DNA of 64,000 nt from Pontederia crassipes (Eukaryota; Streptophyta; Magnoliopsida; Commelinales; Pontederiaceae): positions 13,022,171 through 13,086,170 of the forward strand of contig CM060194.1 in assembly GCA_030549335.1 (NCBI GenBank). Reading direction: 5' to 3'. Of the stretch, positions 33,542-45,975 are shown in pieces; within the stretch, counting starts at the first letter, position 1, and the number at the start of each line of letters is the position of its first letter. The position numbers and the translations under genes are program-made. The notes under the pieces are model-generated. The model did not search any database and had not been told where the DNA came from. It was given only the letters and a program-made list of their open reading frames with translations.

Positions 33542-36500
33542 GGGTGTGGCCCGTGTGAAAGTCCGAGATCATCTTCGTGACCTCCTTAGAAACCATTCTC
33601 CCGATCTTCTTATTTTAGTCGAATCACGTGTAATTTTAAATTCAGTTGATGTAATAATTCGCCGCTTAGGGCATAGTTGGTCTGCTATAACTCAGAGTGG
33701 CACGGGTGCTTCTGGTGGAATCATCGTCGCCTGGAATCAACAGCGTGCTCAGGTGACCTCGCTCCTTATTTCTCCTCATGTCATTCATGCTATCGTTACT
33801 ATTGATCATTTCTCATTTTTGCTTTTTGCTATATACGCTAGTTGTATGCCTTCCTCCCGTGACCTACTCTAGCGGGATCTTTCTTCCCTCGCCCTTGATA
33901 ATACCCCTTGGTTAGTTATGGGTGATTTCAACTCGATCCTTTCCCCGACTGATAAGCGGGGAGGGGCCCCTTTTCATTCTACGCGTTCTATCCGTAACTT
34001 AGCTACCTTCATACTCAATCAAGGCCTCACTGACCTCCCCCTCGCCGGTAACCAGTTCACCTGGTGTAACAATCGTTGTGGACATGCCCGTATTCTCTAT
34101 CGCCTTGATCGTGCATTTTGCACTCATCACTGGCTTACAAATTTCCCCAACATATCTCTGTCGACCTTGACGCGTTGTGTGTCCAATCATAATCCACTGC
34201 TTCTGACTACTAATTCCCGACGACATCGGCCTAGGGGGTTTAAGTACGAGCATTTTTTGTTCGATTACCCAGAGTCTCGCAACATTATGAATCGTGAATG
34301 GACCTCCCAACACCCTGGTAGAACTATTCAACAAGCTCTTTGTAATATTAAACATAAAACTCTTCTTTGGAATCGTAATGTCTTAGGTAGCTTAGAGCAT
34401 AGATTGGCGGAGGCTGAGCTCCTTATCTCTAACCTTGAAATTAAGTATTCTGCCACTGGTCTGTCTGAGAATGAACTGAACAAGTTACATTCTGCTTACC
34501 ACAGGCATGCTGCCTTGCTTCGGCAGATCACCATTAAATGGTGGAGTAAATCACGTATTAAGTAGTTAAAGCATGGCGATCAGAACACTTCCTTCTTTCA
34601 TACTGCTACTATGGTAAGACACCACTCCAACCTCATCACCACCTTGTACGATTCCAATAACATCAAGATCACTAATGAGGACCACATTCGTAATCTTTTT
34701 TGTCACTCATTATCACACTCTTTGGCAACGATCTGACCTCCCGCCTCTAGAGAATAGCTACCCCCTCTTCCTTCCCTACCCTCATCCATGGCTAATGACC
34801 TCATCAATACTATTACACCTAGGGAGATCAAAGATACCCTTTGGAGCATGCCATCTGGGCGTGCTCCTGGTGCTGATGGTTTCACCACTGAGTTTTACAA
34901 AGAATATTGGGATATTATTGGGCAGGATATTACTCAGGTCATTCTATCTTTCTTTGCCACTAATCATCTCCCACCTGAACTTACCAAAACACGTCTTATC
35001 TTCATTCCTAAGACGTCCCATCCCAGACATGTTTCTGATTATCGTCCTATTGCACTCTGTAATGTTATTTATCGGATCATTTCTAAAATCATCGCCACCA
35101 GACTTAGACCTGTCCTTGCCTCGCTTGTCGACAGTGAGCAATCGGCTTTTATCCCCAACCGCTCCATTCAAGACAATATTCTTATTGCCCAGGAGATTGC
35201 ACACTCCCTCACTAAAGGTCGTAAAAAGCATATCATTATTAAAGCCGATATCAATAAGGCCTTTGACACGGTCTCTTGGGTAGCTATCACCAAAGTACTC
35301 ACCCTTATGAACTTTCCTGCTCAATTCGTCAACTGGGTGACCACTTGTGTTCAATCTCCTAGCTTCTCATGTTATATTAATGGTATCGACTCCCCCTTCT
35401 TTAGGAGTCACCGGGGGATTAGACAGGGCGATCCCCTCTCCCCCTACCTTTTCACCCTTGTTTCCCACATCTTTTCATCTCTCATGAAACAGGCTGTTGC
35501 AATCAATCAGATCACCCCCTCTTCAATTCGTTCCTTTTCACTTAGCCATCTCCTTTTTGCTGACGACCTCTTAATCACCATATCTGCTACTAAATCGAAC
35601 TGCACTAATTTGCAAAAAATCCTTCACAATTATGGGCGCCTAGCTAATCAATGGATCAACCCCGACAAATCTGAAATCTTCTTTCCTCCTACTTTCTTTG
35701 CTCAGAGGAAACAAATCATCTTAAACATCCTCAACTTCAAGCCTGGTCTCTTCCCCTTCTCCTACCTTGGCGTCCCCATTTCATACAAATTCACTCCCCC
35801 CCAAATACCAAAATTGAATTACTGAATGTGTCTCTTCTAAGATCTCTGGATGGAAAAGTAAACTGTTGAATCAGGCTGGTAAGTCCACGTTCATCAATTA
35901 TGTTGTCAACTCGGTCCCAATTCATGCTCTCGGCTCTACCTACCTTTCTAATAACGTCCTCGAGACTATCGAGCGCTTCTCTCATGGTTTTCTTTGGAAT
36001 GACAGTAAGGACAACAATGGTCTACATATGGTTGGAATACTGTTCTGCTCCCGCGATACGCTGGTGGTCTTGGGCTTCGAAACCTTAAGCTTGTCCGACC
36101 ATCCCTATTAATCAAACGGATCATGAACCTGCTAAACAATCGGGAGTCAATATGGTCAGACTTAATTAGAAACAAGTATGGTACCATCCACCCTTGGGTC
36201 CCTTCTTATCACGACAATTCCTCCTGGGCTTGGAAACTTATTTGTGAATCTCTTCTATCCACTCGTTTGGGTATGAAGAAGCTCGTCAGTAGTGGCACTA
36301 GTACCTATATTCTCTCGGATCCCTAGATTTTTAACATCCCACTAACCCATAAACCTACATTCATTAATATGGATATCTCGCTTGATGGTTTGACTGTTGA
36401 CATGCTTATTCTTAATAATTTGTGGAATGATCAGCTTCTTTATCAATTTTTTGGTCCTCATCTTGCTTCACTTATCTCCACCATTTACACTCCTTCTCAT

Positions 36501-37605
36501 GTTGATGATGACATGTGGATATGGGAGGCTGACACTCACGGTGTTGCTCATGCTAAATCTGTTTATCGTTATCTTACTAAGCTTACCTTGTCGACTCCTG
36601 CTATTGGACGGCCCGCCTAGTCTAAAATGTGGAATATTCCGACACTGCTGAAGGTCCATATGTTTTTTGTGGAAACTTTTGCATACTAAATTACCTACTT
36701 TAGATTATATTACTCGCTTTAATCCAAACTTAAACCCCACTTGTGTTTTTTGCGGTAATGCCCTTGAAACTGTGACGCATTTATTTTTTTCTTGCTCTTT
36801 TTCAATCCATTTTTGGGAACTTTTTCAAGCTCAATTGCGCATTACGTTCGATTTTATGAGCTTTTGGCCTGAGGGTAATTGGCTCAATGAAGGCTCTTCG
36901 CTGGATATGCACTCCAGAATCCGTCTGCTTTCTCTATTTTTCTTTACTTTCTGGGGCATATGGCAGTGTCGGAATGATGCACATTTTCGTTCCATCCGGA
37001 CAACCCAGCTTGTGGTCTGGGAGAAGGTTTTAGCGCAGTATAACGACTATGCCAGAATCCACATTCCTGAGGCAATTTTCCCCCAAGATCCTATCTGGGT
37101 CCGGTGGAAGCAACTTTCCCCCAAGATCCTATCTGGGTCCAGTGGAAGCAACTTTCCCCCAAGATCCTATCTGGGTCCGGTGGGAGCCCCCCCAGAGTCC
37201 TGTGTTAAGGTTATCACGGACGGTTCCTTTACTGGAGCTGGTTTGGCGAGGGGAGCAGGCTTCATTATCCGCACTCATTCCGGTTGTTGCCTCTTTGTAG
37301 GTGCTGTTAAGAGATATGCTGATTCGGTTCTCGAGCTTGAAACCTGGGGTGTACTCATTGCTGTTAGACGTTGCCTCTGCTTGGAGTTGCCTTCTATTAT
37401 GATCGAATCCGACTCTGTTAACTTGGTGCAAATTATCAATGGGCATTCTGCTGTTCCTTGGCGAGTGAAGACTATTATAACTGATATTAAGACTTTGCTT
37501 AACCGTTTTACTTCATGGCGCCTCACTCACTGTTTCCGTGAAGCTAACCAAGCAGCAGATTTTTTGGCAAATCTTGGTCGATCTTCTATTCACGACCTTT
37601 TTTAG
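33516..37605 (+). pseudogene. LINE ORF2: endonuclease, reverse transcriptase, zf-RVT, RNase H
   Basis: It starts MRIIAWNCRG, the usual endonuclease opening. The same frame is stopped by TAG at 33870-33872 and at 34563-34565 (both likely from Trp TGG), then shows a short shift near 34700-34780 and resumes for RT from 34788 to 35825. RT motifs: SDYRPIALCNV, KADINKAFD, RGIRQGDPLSPY, and the catalytic FADD at 35556-35567. After 35825 the frame shifts again. The last open frame, 36667-37605, holds zf-RVT (CVFCGN, then HLFFSC) and an RNase H domain with the acidic residues expected (TDGSF, ELETWG, IESDS, NQAADF). A 38-bp direct triplication lies at about 37078-37185. Non-functional overall. Confidence 0.85.
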
Positions 37606-37697
37606 GAGTAAGATCCCCTGTGGGATCTCTCCAATATTTTGTATCAAGACCGTTTTGGTCTCCTTATCAATAGATGATCTCTTCTTTTAAAATAAAA

Positions 37698-40600
37698 AAG
37701 TAACTCCAGTGGAGTGATGTGACAAAAGGGGGGTTGCTCCCAAAAGTATACATCCGAATTTGTTCTAACAAAAAAGCCAAGTGGTCAGTGGTCACGTTTG
37801 CATGCCGGCGACAGTGTACAATGTGATAGGGATGTAGGTGAACTAGAGAGGCAGTGACGTCAGCAATGATTCCCCGCACGGACCAAGGGCAGTGAGCAGA
37901 TCGCCAGATGATACGACATAACAGTTCGGAGTCCGTCTGGATGATGAGTCTCGTAATTTCCTTCTGGCGATAGCAGATAAGCCCTTAAAGCATCGCAAAA
38001 GCCTCAGTAGCAAGTGCAGAATCAAATGTGCCGGTCGAGCCCCCTGCAAAAAGAAAAGATCCAGTATGAGATCTAAGTAGGTAAGCAGCACCTCCAAAAT
38101 ATTCTCGGTCAATGAACGAGCCATCCGAATTGATGCACGTCCAATTGGGTGGTGGAGGCTTCCACTGAGCCCGGTGAGGGGGCCGCTGGGGGATAAAGGA
38201 ATTCGGGAGGGGGTGAAGAGAGAGGAGAGGAGGAGCGGGAGAAACAGGAGAGGGGGAGGCGGAAGATGCCTCAGGAGTGTGGTTATTTGCATATTTAGCA
38301 TGCCAGGCCAATGCCCGATGCCACACCGCCTTCATGGTTGCACACCTCGAGTTGAAGTGGATATCATTCCTTGTCCGCCAGAGGCCCCACAAGAAATGCG
38401 CAAATAGAGAGAGGAAAGTTCACTTAGACCAAAGATCTAGAGTTGCTCCCTCGAGAATCCAGGATCCCGTGGACCAAGAGTGGGAGAAAAGGAAAGGAAT
38501 GTTAGATTGCTGTTGAAAGATGTTCCAAAGACAAGTGGAAAAGCTACACTCAAAGAAGAGGTGTCCACAGGATTTAGTCGCGAGTCCACATAAGGAGCAA
38601 GATGGATCAATGGCCGGGTCGAACCGATGGAGCTTGTCCATGGTGGGAAGCCTCTGGTGTAACAGTTTCCACAAGAAGGTGTGAATCTTGGGCACAGTCG
38701 GAATGTTCCACATCGTACCCCAAGGCGGCCGTCCAGTGGAGGTGATAGGCTGACCTTGGCGGCTAACGAACTTATAAACAGATTTTGCATTTACAATTTC
38801 GTGGGTATCCGGTACCCAAATCCACACGTTATCATCGATAGTTGTAGGAATATAGAGGGTAAGAATTTTGTGGTAAAGAGGATTGCCGAAAAGTGATCTG
38901 AGAAGATTGTGGTTCCAATTACCATTAGTTCAAAGGTCAGCCACCATAGTAGAGTCAGTGAGCAAGTTGACATTTATGAAAGTAGGGAGCCTGGCTAATG
39001 GGATTATGGTAATCCAAGGATCACTAGGACGAGTGTGGTAGCGCCTGAGCCAGTGTATTTTTGGAAGCCCAGCTGGACATCAGGGATGATTTGACTATGC
39101 CAAGGCCCTGATTGGCAGGAGGCGAGGATTGATTCTCCCAGAGACTGGGGCAACCATACTTGTTTAGGATGAGTTGGGCCTAGGGTGAGGGCTCCCGGTT
39201 AAGAACAACCATAATATGTTTAGTTCTGAGGGAAGTACGGGCATCACGAAGGTTGCGAATTCCCAAACCCCTAGGCACTTAGGAAGTTGAAGAGTATTCC
39301 AGTTAATAAGATGAAGGCCCCGATTATCAGAGGAGGACTTCCAGAGGAAGTCCCGGGATACCCGCTCGAGAAAGTTGATGATGTTGTCAGGGATGTGAAC
39401 AGAGCACAGAGCATGGAGGAAAAGGGTGGAGAGGGCAGATTGAATCAAAGTCAGACGTCTGGCCATGCAGAGGAGGCGTTGCCGCCAGGCCGCCAGGCCG
39501 CTAGCCGAGAGTTTGCACACTAGATGAGGAACAATGCATAGAGATGGATATGGTTTTGTTAGAGATTGGGACACCCAAGTAGTCGAAGCAAAAAGTTCTA
39601 TGGCTAATGTTCATGATCTGGGTGATACATTGCCTCTGGCGAGGCCACAACAAGTCAGATTTATTGGTGTTTATGTGCAAGTTTATGAGAAGTTTAAAAA
39701 TCTAGAGTATCTCATTAAGCCTGTTACAGTTTGTTTTAGTAGCCCTAATGCATATCAGGAGGTCATCAGCGTAGAGCAGGTAGCTGAGGCAAAAGTCCCC
39801 TAATTTGAAAAGAATAATTCGACCAATGTTGACCTGCTCAGTGATCATAGATGAGAAGATTTGAGAAACAATGACGAATAGGTAAGGGGAGAGGGGGTCC
39901 CCGATGAGCGTTGAAGGTTTTAGAAGGCCTACCATTAATATAACATGTGAAGGAGGCCGAGGTCAAGCATGAGTGGATCCAACTAATGAAAGTCGTGGGG
40001 AAGTTCATGAGTTTTAGTGCCTCGATGATAGCATGCCAGGAAACATTATCAAAGGCTTTCGCGATGTCAGCCTTAATGAGAATATGATGTCTTCAGCCAG
40101 TGCGAAGGGAGCAGACAAGTTCTTGTGCAATCAAAATATTCTCGTGAATGGATCTCCCAGTGATGAATGTCGCCTGGGCAGCATCAATGATGGTGGGGAG
40201 CGTCAGCTTTAATCGGTTGGCTAGAATTTTCGAGATTAATCTATAGACAACGTTACACAAGGAAATGGGACATAGTTCGATACAGATTGTGGAGAATCCC
40301 TCTTTGGGATAAAGATTAGGCCGGTAGTTCCCCACTCAGGGGAGAAGGTGCCATGAGTAAAGAAGTTTTGAATGGAACTGACAATGTTGGGTCCCACTAT
40401 ATCCCTAAAAATGCAGTAGAAATCCGAAGTAAAACCGTCGGGCCCGGAGCCTTGCCCGGGGGCATGCTCCAAAGGGCCTCCCGAATCTCGTCAGGACCGA
40501 TATTAGCTATCAGGGAATCATGATACGAGGGGGGACTTTAGGTAGGTCAGGCCAGAGACTCGGGTCGACAGGGGGACGGGACTCAGGCCCAGAGGGACTT

Positions 40601-41887
40601 GTAGTGTTCAGAGAAGATAGACAAGATTTGAGTAGGGGAGTCACGACGAAGGTCGTCGTTGTCCAGAATTGATGATATGTGGTTTCTATGGTGTCTCATG
40701 AGGGCAGAGAGGTGAAAGAAATGAATATTCATGTCACCCTTGGTAAGCCAATTGATTTTGCTTTTGGACCACAATTTGATGTTAATTTGGTGTAACAGGG
40801 CTGAATGGAGGTGGTAAGCTGAGCAGAGTTGCGCGAGCTCATGGTCGGCCAGTCCCCGACGCTCATCAAGGGATTCCAAGGTGAGCCGGCCCTAGACCTG
40901 AGGTTGCCAAGGACCTCACGGTTCCGCTTAAGGGTGTGGTACTTGATGTTCTCAAGGGCCAGAGGGATGGTAGAGTCAGGTTGGTCAAAATTCCAATATT
41001 TCCTAACGATCTCTTTTGCCTCCAGATATAGGAACCAAAAGTGCTCGTAACGAAAAATCTTGGGCCAATGGGTCCTGGAACAAGTGTCAAGGAGAATGGG
41101 TGAGTGATCAGAAGCAGTTCGGGAAAGGGTCGAGAGCTTGATGGCAGAGAAGGTTTCAATCCAATGGTGGCTAATAAGGGCACGGTCAAGCCTACAGTGA
41201 ATTCGCGCAAGACCAGTACGATTATTGCACCAGGTGAATTGGGCATTTGAAAGGTGAAGGTCAACAAGACCTGACTGTTAATGGTGTGATGAAGGAGTCT
41301 GGTAGAACGAGTGAGGCAAAAAGGTTTCCCCCCACTCTTATCAGCAGGGGATAATAGGCAATTGAAGTCGCCGACGAGCGCCCCATGGGACATTGCCGAG
41401 GCACAGGTCAGACAGTTCATTCCATAAAAAATTATGCATCACAGGCAAGTTATGAGCATAAATAGTAGAGAGCAGAAAAGTAAATGATTCACAAGTAACC
41501 ACAGCATGCAGAGCTTGCGCCAAACGCGCAATCTCAGTGATCTGGGTGGTTTGTCACCGCCAAGACAGGATGATACCCCTAGCAGCGCCAGAGCCCACCA
41601 TAATGAGCCCGTCCCAGTCTCCGCCAAGCCTACGAATAACCTGCAAGGATTTGGTAGCAATAGCATGGGATTCAACAAAAACAATAATATCTGGATTCTC
41701 CTGTCTTATAATTTCCCGGAGGCGGTCCCTAATCTTGGAGCGGAAAGCCCCCCTGCAGTTCCAGGAGAGGATCTTCATTTGGAAGGGGAAGCCGGAGCCA
41801 CCTGCACAGAAGACGCTAGAAGTGAGTGATGATCATGGGATGTGGGGGAACCTTACCTTTCTTAGTTGCAGGCTTGGGTTTGTTCGA
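37698..41887 (-). mobile_element. L1-type LINE, minus strand, 5'-truncated, host of the plus-strand LINE
   Basis: It runs right to left: the tail of ORF1 (41887-41779, TKKGKV segment), endonuclease from MKILSWNCRG (41778) with GDFN near 41370, a linker (40879-40583), RT (about 40500-39700, YADD at 39773-39762), zf-RVT (38827-38420) and RNase H (about 38130-37720). AGGTCCGCCCATGAT is present at 32296-32310 and again at 41888-41902, a perfect 15-bp duplication bracketing both LINEs; next to the left copy is a run of T (32311-32316), the tail of this element. Many stops and frameshifts mark it as dead. Confidence 0.85.
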
Positions 41888-42340
41888 AGGTCCGCCCATG
41901 ATAATTGAGTGGAAGCTACGGACTGATATCTCAATTAACAGCATGGACATAGAGTTTGTCAACCCCATCTGCCATGCATTAACTAATAAATTACAGATAC
42001 AAAACCAGGAGCACTTGAACATGGACATGGAAGTTAACTAATTAAACATCTACTTATTCGTGCATGGGGAAGAGTTATACAAACAATAATGGAAATAAAA
42101 CAATACATATTTGAAGGACAAGCACTGTCACTTTTGAACTAATTAATTATCATTATTGATCAAGTGTTCTTCACAAATAACAAGGTAATTGATTTAGTGA
42201 TTTCTTGGTCGCTTGTGGCCGTAGAGTTTAAAACATGGAGGACGTGTGTCCTTTGTGTATGTAAGTTTAGAAAAAGGAAGGAACCAGATTGATAATTTGA
42301 TTTTATCTATATTTTGTTCTTCATCTAAGTCAAAACGCTA
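41888..42340. repeat. Duplicated flank block C
   Basis: After the 15-bp duplication, ATATCTCAATTAACAGCATGG and, later, GTTCTTCACAAATAACAAGG and AACATGGAGGA match 57890-58245 upstream of PG3. Similarity stops near 42370. Non-coding. Confidence 0.75.
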
Positions 42341-42627
42341 AGTTTGGTTAGTTGAAGCAGTTGAAATGACGTTCTTGGTTTTGCCTAAGAAAACTTTAAT
42401 TTTATCAAATCAACATCTCTTTTTTAAAATTTGAATTTAACGGGCGTCTAACAAATTAAAATGGGCAGACATTCCTTTATATCATGCCCACGATCGGATG
42501 TGCGATGGACGGTGATGGAAGAGTCATGATTCAAGTCATGCGGTTCAAGAAGATGAGTGGTTCATTGGAAAAAAAAATTGATGTGCTCCTCCACCCCTTC
42601 ATGTTGTAACAAAAACAAGTTTTAGAT
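42341..42627. other. Intergenic, no gene
   Basis: AT-rich; nothing recognised. Confidence 0.6.
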
Positions 42628-44788
42628 CACTACAAGAATATTACGATTTTGAGACAGATTTATCCGTCGCAAAACCTTCGAAATCCGTCGCAAATAAGCC
42701 TTTGCGACGGATTTTTTGACGGATAGTAGTTTGTTGGAAATTTTGCCATTGGAAAGAATTATCGACGGTCTTCAAACGTCCCTTCACAAGTTTTGACGGA
42801 TGTCTACGACGAATAAATCGCCTTCAGAATTTTCGACGAGTAGCCTTCGGAACTTCCGACGGATTTTGCCGTCGAAAACTGCCAATCGTGCTCTAGGAAT
42901 CGAAGGGGGCTGCCGGAATCGGATGGGGGAAGTGTCGGCCCTTTGCAGGTTTGACGGGAGAACCCATCGTGTTCCGACGGGGGCTCTCCCATCGAAACCT
43001 TCGACCGATCAAACCCGTCGAAGCCTTCGACGGCCGCTAGCCCGTCGAAGACTTCAGCGGGTCGCACCGGCCGAAGCGTTCGATGGTTGGCACCCGCCGA
43101 AGCCTTCGACGGGTGACGCCCATCGCATACATCGGCGGAGTGCGGCGGGTACATTCGTCGAAAATTGGGCGGGAAAATATTAGAGTTTGCGACGGGTACA
43201 TCCTTCATAATTATTGAAGGATATAGTATCCGTCGGTAATTCTAAAGGAAGTGTCCGTCAGTAAATAAAATAATAATATTTTTATCAATATTTATATAAT
43301 AAATTTTATTATTAAACATTATAATATTATATATATATTAACATATATGACTAAAAACATTAATAGACATAATATTATATTATAAACATTCATAAAAAGA
43401 ATAATTATTCTAATTTTCGACGAGTATATCCTTCGAAATTATCGAAGGGATGTAACATTTTCCTTCGGTAATTACCGATGGGGAATGTCCTTCGAAATTA
43501 CGGATGCTAAATCCTTTAGTAATTTCGAAGACACTATATTTCGATAAATAAAATAATAATATATTATAATATATTTTATAATATAACATAATATTACTAA
43601 TGATTGTAATCATATATATTAGTACATATAATTAATATCAATACATATACTATTATTAATGTTTAATAATAATATTATATATATTTATATATTGATAATA
43701 AATTATACTATTTTAACTACCGAAGGATAATGCCTTCGGAATTATCGACGGATGAAATCCTTCAGTAATTTTGAAAGTATTTTTCTTCAATAATTACCGA
43801 CGGGTAACGTCTTTCGAAATTATCGATGGTTGTGAATCCTTCGGTAATTTTGATGCACTATTCTTTGGTAAATAAAATAATAATAAATTATTAATGTTTA
43901 TAATATAACACATATCTCTCTTCCATTTTTATAAAATATTTATAATACAACATAATATTACTAATGATTGTAATCATACATATCAGTACATATAATTAAT
44001 ATCAATACATATACCATTGTTAATGTTTAATAATAATATTATATAATATATAAATATTGATAATAAATTATACTATTTTAATTACCGAAAGATAATGCCT
44101 TCGAAATTACCGACGAATGTAAATCCTTCAGTAATTTCGAAGGCACTATCCTTCCGTAAATAAAATAATAATATATTATTATATTTATAATATAACACAT
44201 ATCTCTCTTCCATTTTTATAAAATATTTATAATATAACATAATATTACTAATTATTGTAATCATATATATTAATCCATATAATTAATATCAATACATATA
44301 CTATGATTAATGTTTAATAATAATATTATATATATATTGATAATAAATTATATTATTTTAATTATAGAAGGATAATGCGTTCGAAATTACCGACGGATGT
44401 AAATCCTTCGATAATTTCGAAGGCATTTTTCTTCAGTAATTACTATGTCCTTCGAAATTATCGACGGATGCTAAATCCTTCAATAATTTCAAAGGTACTA
44501 TCCTTCGGTAAATAAAATAATAATTTGATAATAAAATACTGAATATATACTTATATTATATTACATATATATTGTTATAAATACAATTACCGACGGATAT
44601 TTTCTTCGAAATTACCAATTGATTTAAATCCTTTGGTAATTCTGACGGAGGTTCCGTAGTAACGAAGAATGTTTTGGCCTTTCGTAATTCGGAAGGAGTT
44701 TCATATCCGTCGCAACTGTCGTCAATAAATGAGAAGGATGTATTTTCTTCGAAAATGTCTGTCACAAATTCGCCATTTTCTTGTAGTG
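42628..44788. mobile_element. Non-autonomous CACTA (En/Spm-type) element
   Basis: The left end is CACTACAAGAATATTACG and the right end CATTTTCTTGTAGTG, with GAT on both sides (42625-42627 and 44789-44791): the CACTA termini and 3-bp duplication typical of this superfamily. Inside are many subterminal-type repeats of the CCGTCGCAAA / TTCGACGG / TACCGACGGATG kind. 43230-44520 holds about four diverged units of roughly 280-360 bp, each with CCTTCGGTAATTTCGAAGG-like inverted motifs and AT-rich spacers. No transposase; the 127-codon frame at 42800-43183 is made of these repeats. Confidence 0.85.
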
Positions 44789-44791
44789 GAT

Positions 44792-45455
44792 TCAAGCGAG
44801 GTGGACGATGGCGAGGTCCAGATCCATTATCCAAAGAGGTCATAGAGTGAGGAGTTCGATGAAGGAGGACCATGGCTGGTATGCGGTGAGCCCGTTCGCA
44901 TCTAAGGCACAAAATTGGCGATAACGTAGAGCAAGGAGGTCGGTGATGACGCACATAGGTGGAGGAGGTCAGCAGTATGAGAGAGGATGTGCGCGGTGTA
45001 AAGGTCCCTGGAGCACGAGGAAAGACGATCATGAGGTGGGTGGGCAAGCGAAGAGGCATGGTTTTCTTTTATTAAAGATGCAATATAAAATTTTCTTAAC
45101 ATCACCTGAACCGGATATGTTTGAACCAGCATTGTTTTCATTGAACTACGCTCCCTCTTCCTGAACCACGTGTTGCATCTCTTCCATCGGCCCTCCATTG
45201 CACATGGGGGAAATAAGCTCTTAAATTTTATTTGTTGAGAGAATAATTGGTTGATTTAATAAGGGGAAAATGATTGTGCTACCTTTTTAAGAGATAACAC
45301 ACTAACATCATTACACACCTATTGTGGATAAAAAACTGTTCAATTGATAAATTCATCATCCATTAAAAATCAGATGATGATTGATAGATGTATGTGTAAT
45401 TTCTTTAAAAGGAATAACACAAACATTAAATCGGATCATGAAATTTAATTGTGAG
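44792..45455. other. No gene recognised
   Basis: 44800-45200 is less AT-rich and open for 167 codons on minus (45059-44556, partly inside the CACTA element), but shows no domain. The rest is AT-rich. Confidence 0.5.
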
Positions 45456-45975
45456 TACTTTTTTGAAAAGGTAATCTTGCATTAGTTAAGTAACTTCTTC
45501 GATGGAGTCTTGATACAAAATATGAAACAGACTCGAAGGGGGGCTATCCAGCAAAAGTTGTCGCTATGATTAGTGCGACAAAAAGAAGATAGGTAATCCG
45601 CAGCGTGTTTCATGCAGTGCGAGCAGTGAGAAATAATAGTGGGCTGCAGCTACTCCAGAATATGCCAAATGTCTGTGATGATGCCCTTCATGTTCCAAGG
45701 ATAACTTTCCTCTCATTTGATGATCTTGACGAGGGATGAAGAGTCCGAGTAGACAAAGATGTGACATAAGGATTGTCGAGCACATTCTTGAAGGCCGGAT
45801 AGCATGCCAATCACCTCAATTTCCATAACAGAGCCAATAAAAGTAGAGGAAACCCCTACAAAAGTAAGTGAGCCAGTATGAGAGCGAAGAAGAGATCCAT
45901 ATCCTCCATCCCACTTCCTCTAGGGAGGGAACTGTCCGATTGTAGGAGCAGCCAAGGAGAGGGGGGCCTCCCACA
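45456..45975 (-). mobile_element. 3' part of a third LINE (RNase H end), minus strand
   Basis: Minus-strand reading gives a decayed RNase H region with RSHTGSLTFVGV, a YSDSS motif and CMKHAADYLSS, matching the RNase H of the two LINEs at 32-42 kb. A run of T at 45457-45463 would be the poly(A) tail. It is separated from the rest of the element (53225 on) by the gypsy insertion. Confidence 0.75.

Larger units (their letters stand above)
32325..37690 (+). mobile_element. L1-type LINE, plus strand, 5'-truncated, inserted in another LINE's poly(A) tail
   Basis: Order on plus: remnant of ORF1, then ORF2 with endonuclease, reverse transcriptase, zf-RVT and RNase H. The 3' end has CTCTTCTTTTAAAA. 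TAAAAAAG occurs directly before the element (32317-32324) and directly after it (37693-37700), fitting a short target duplication at a TTTT/AAAA site, the preferred cut type of L1 endonucleases. The reading frames are broken by stops and indels, so this copy is dead. Confidence 0.8.

Noticed and set aside
37698-41887. Tail-to-tail LINEs as a single twin-primed insertion
   Set aside because: Both contain RT, zf-RVT and RNase H, and separate duplications bracket each; nesting fits better.
42800-43183. 127-codon frame in the CACTA element
   Set aside because: Composed of TTCGACGG-type terminal repeats, not protein-like.
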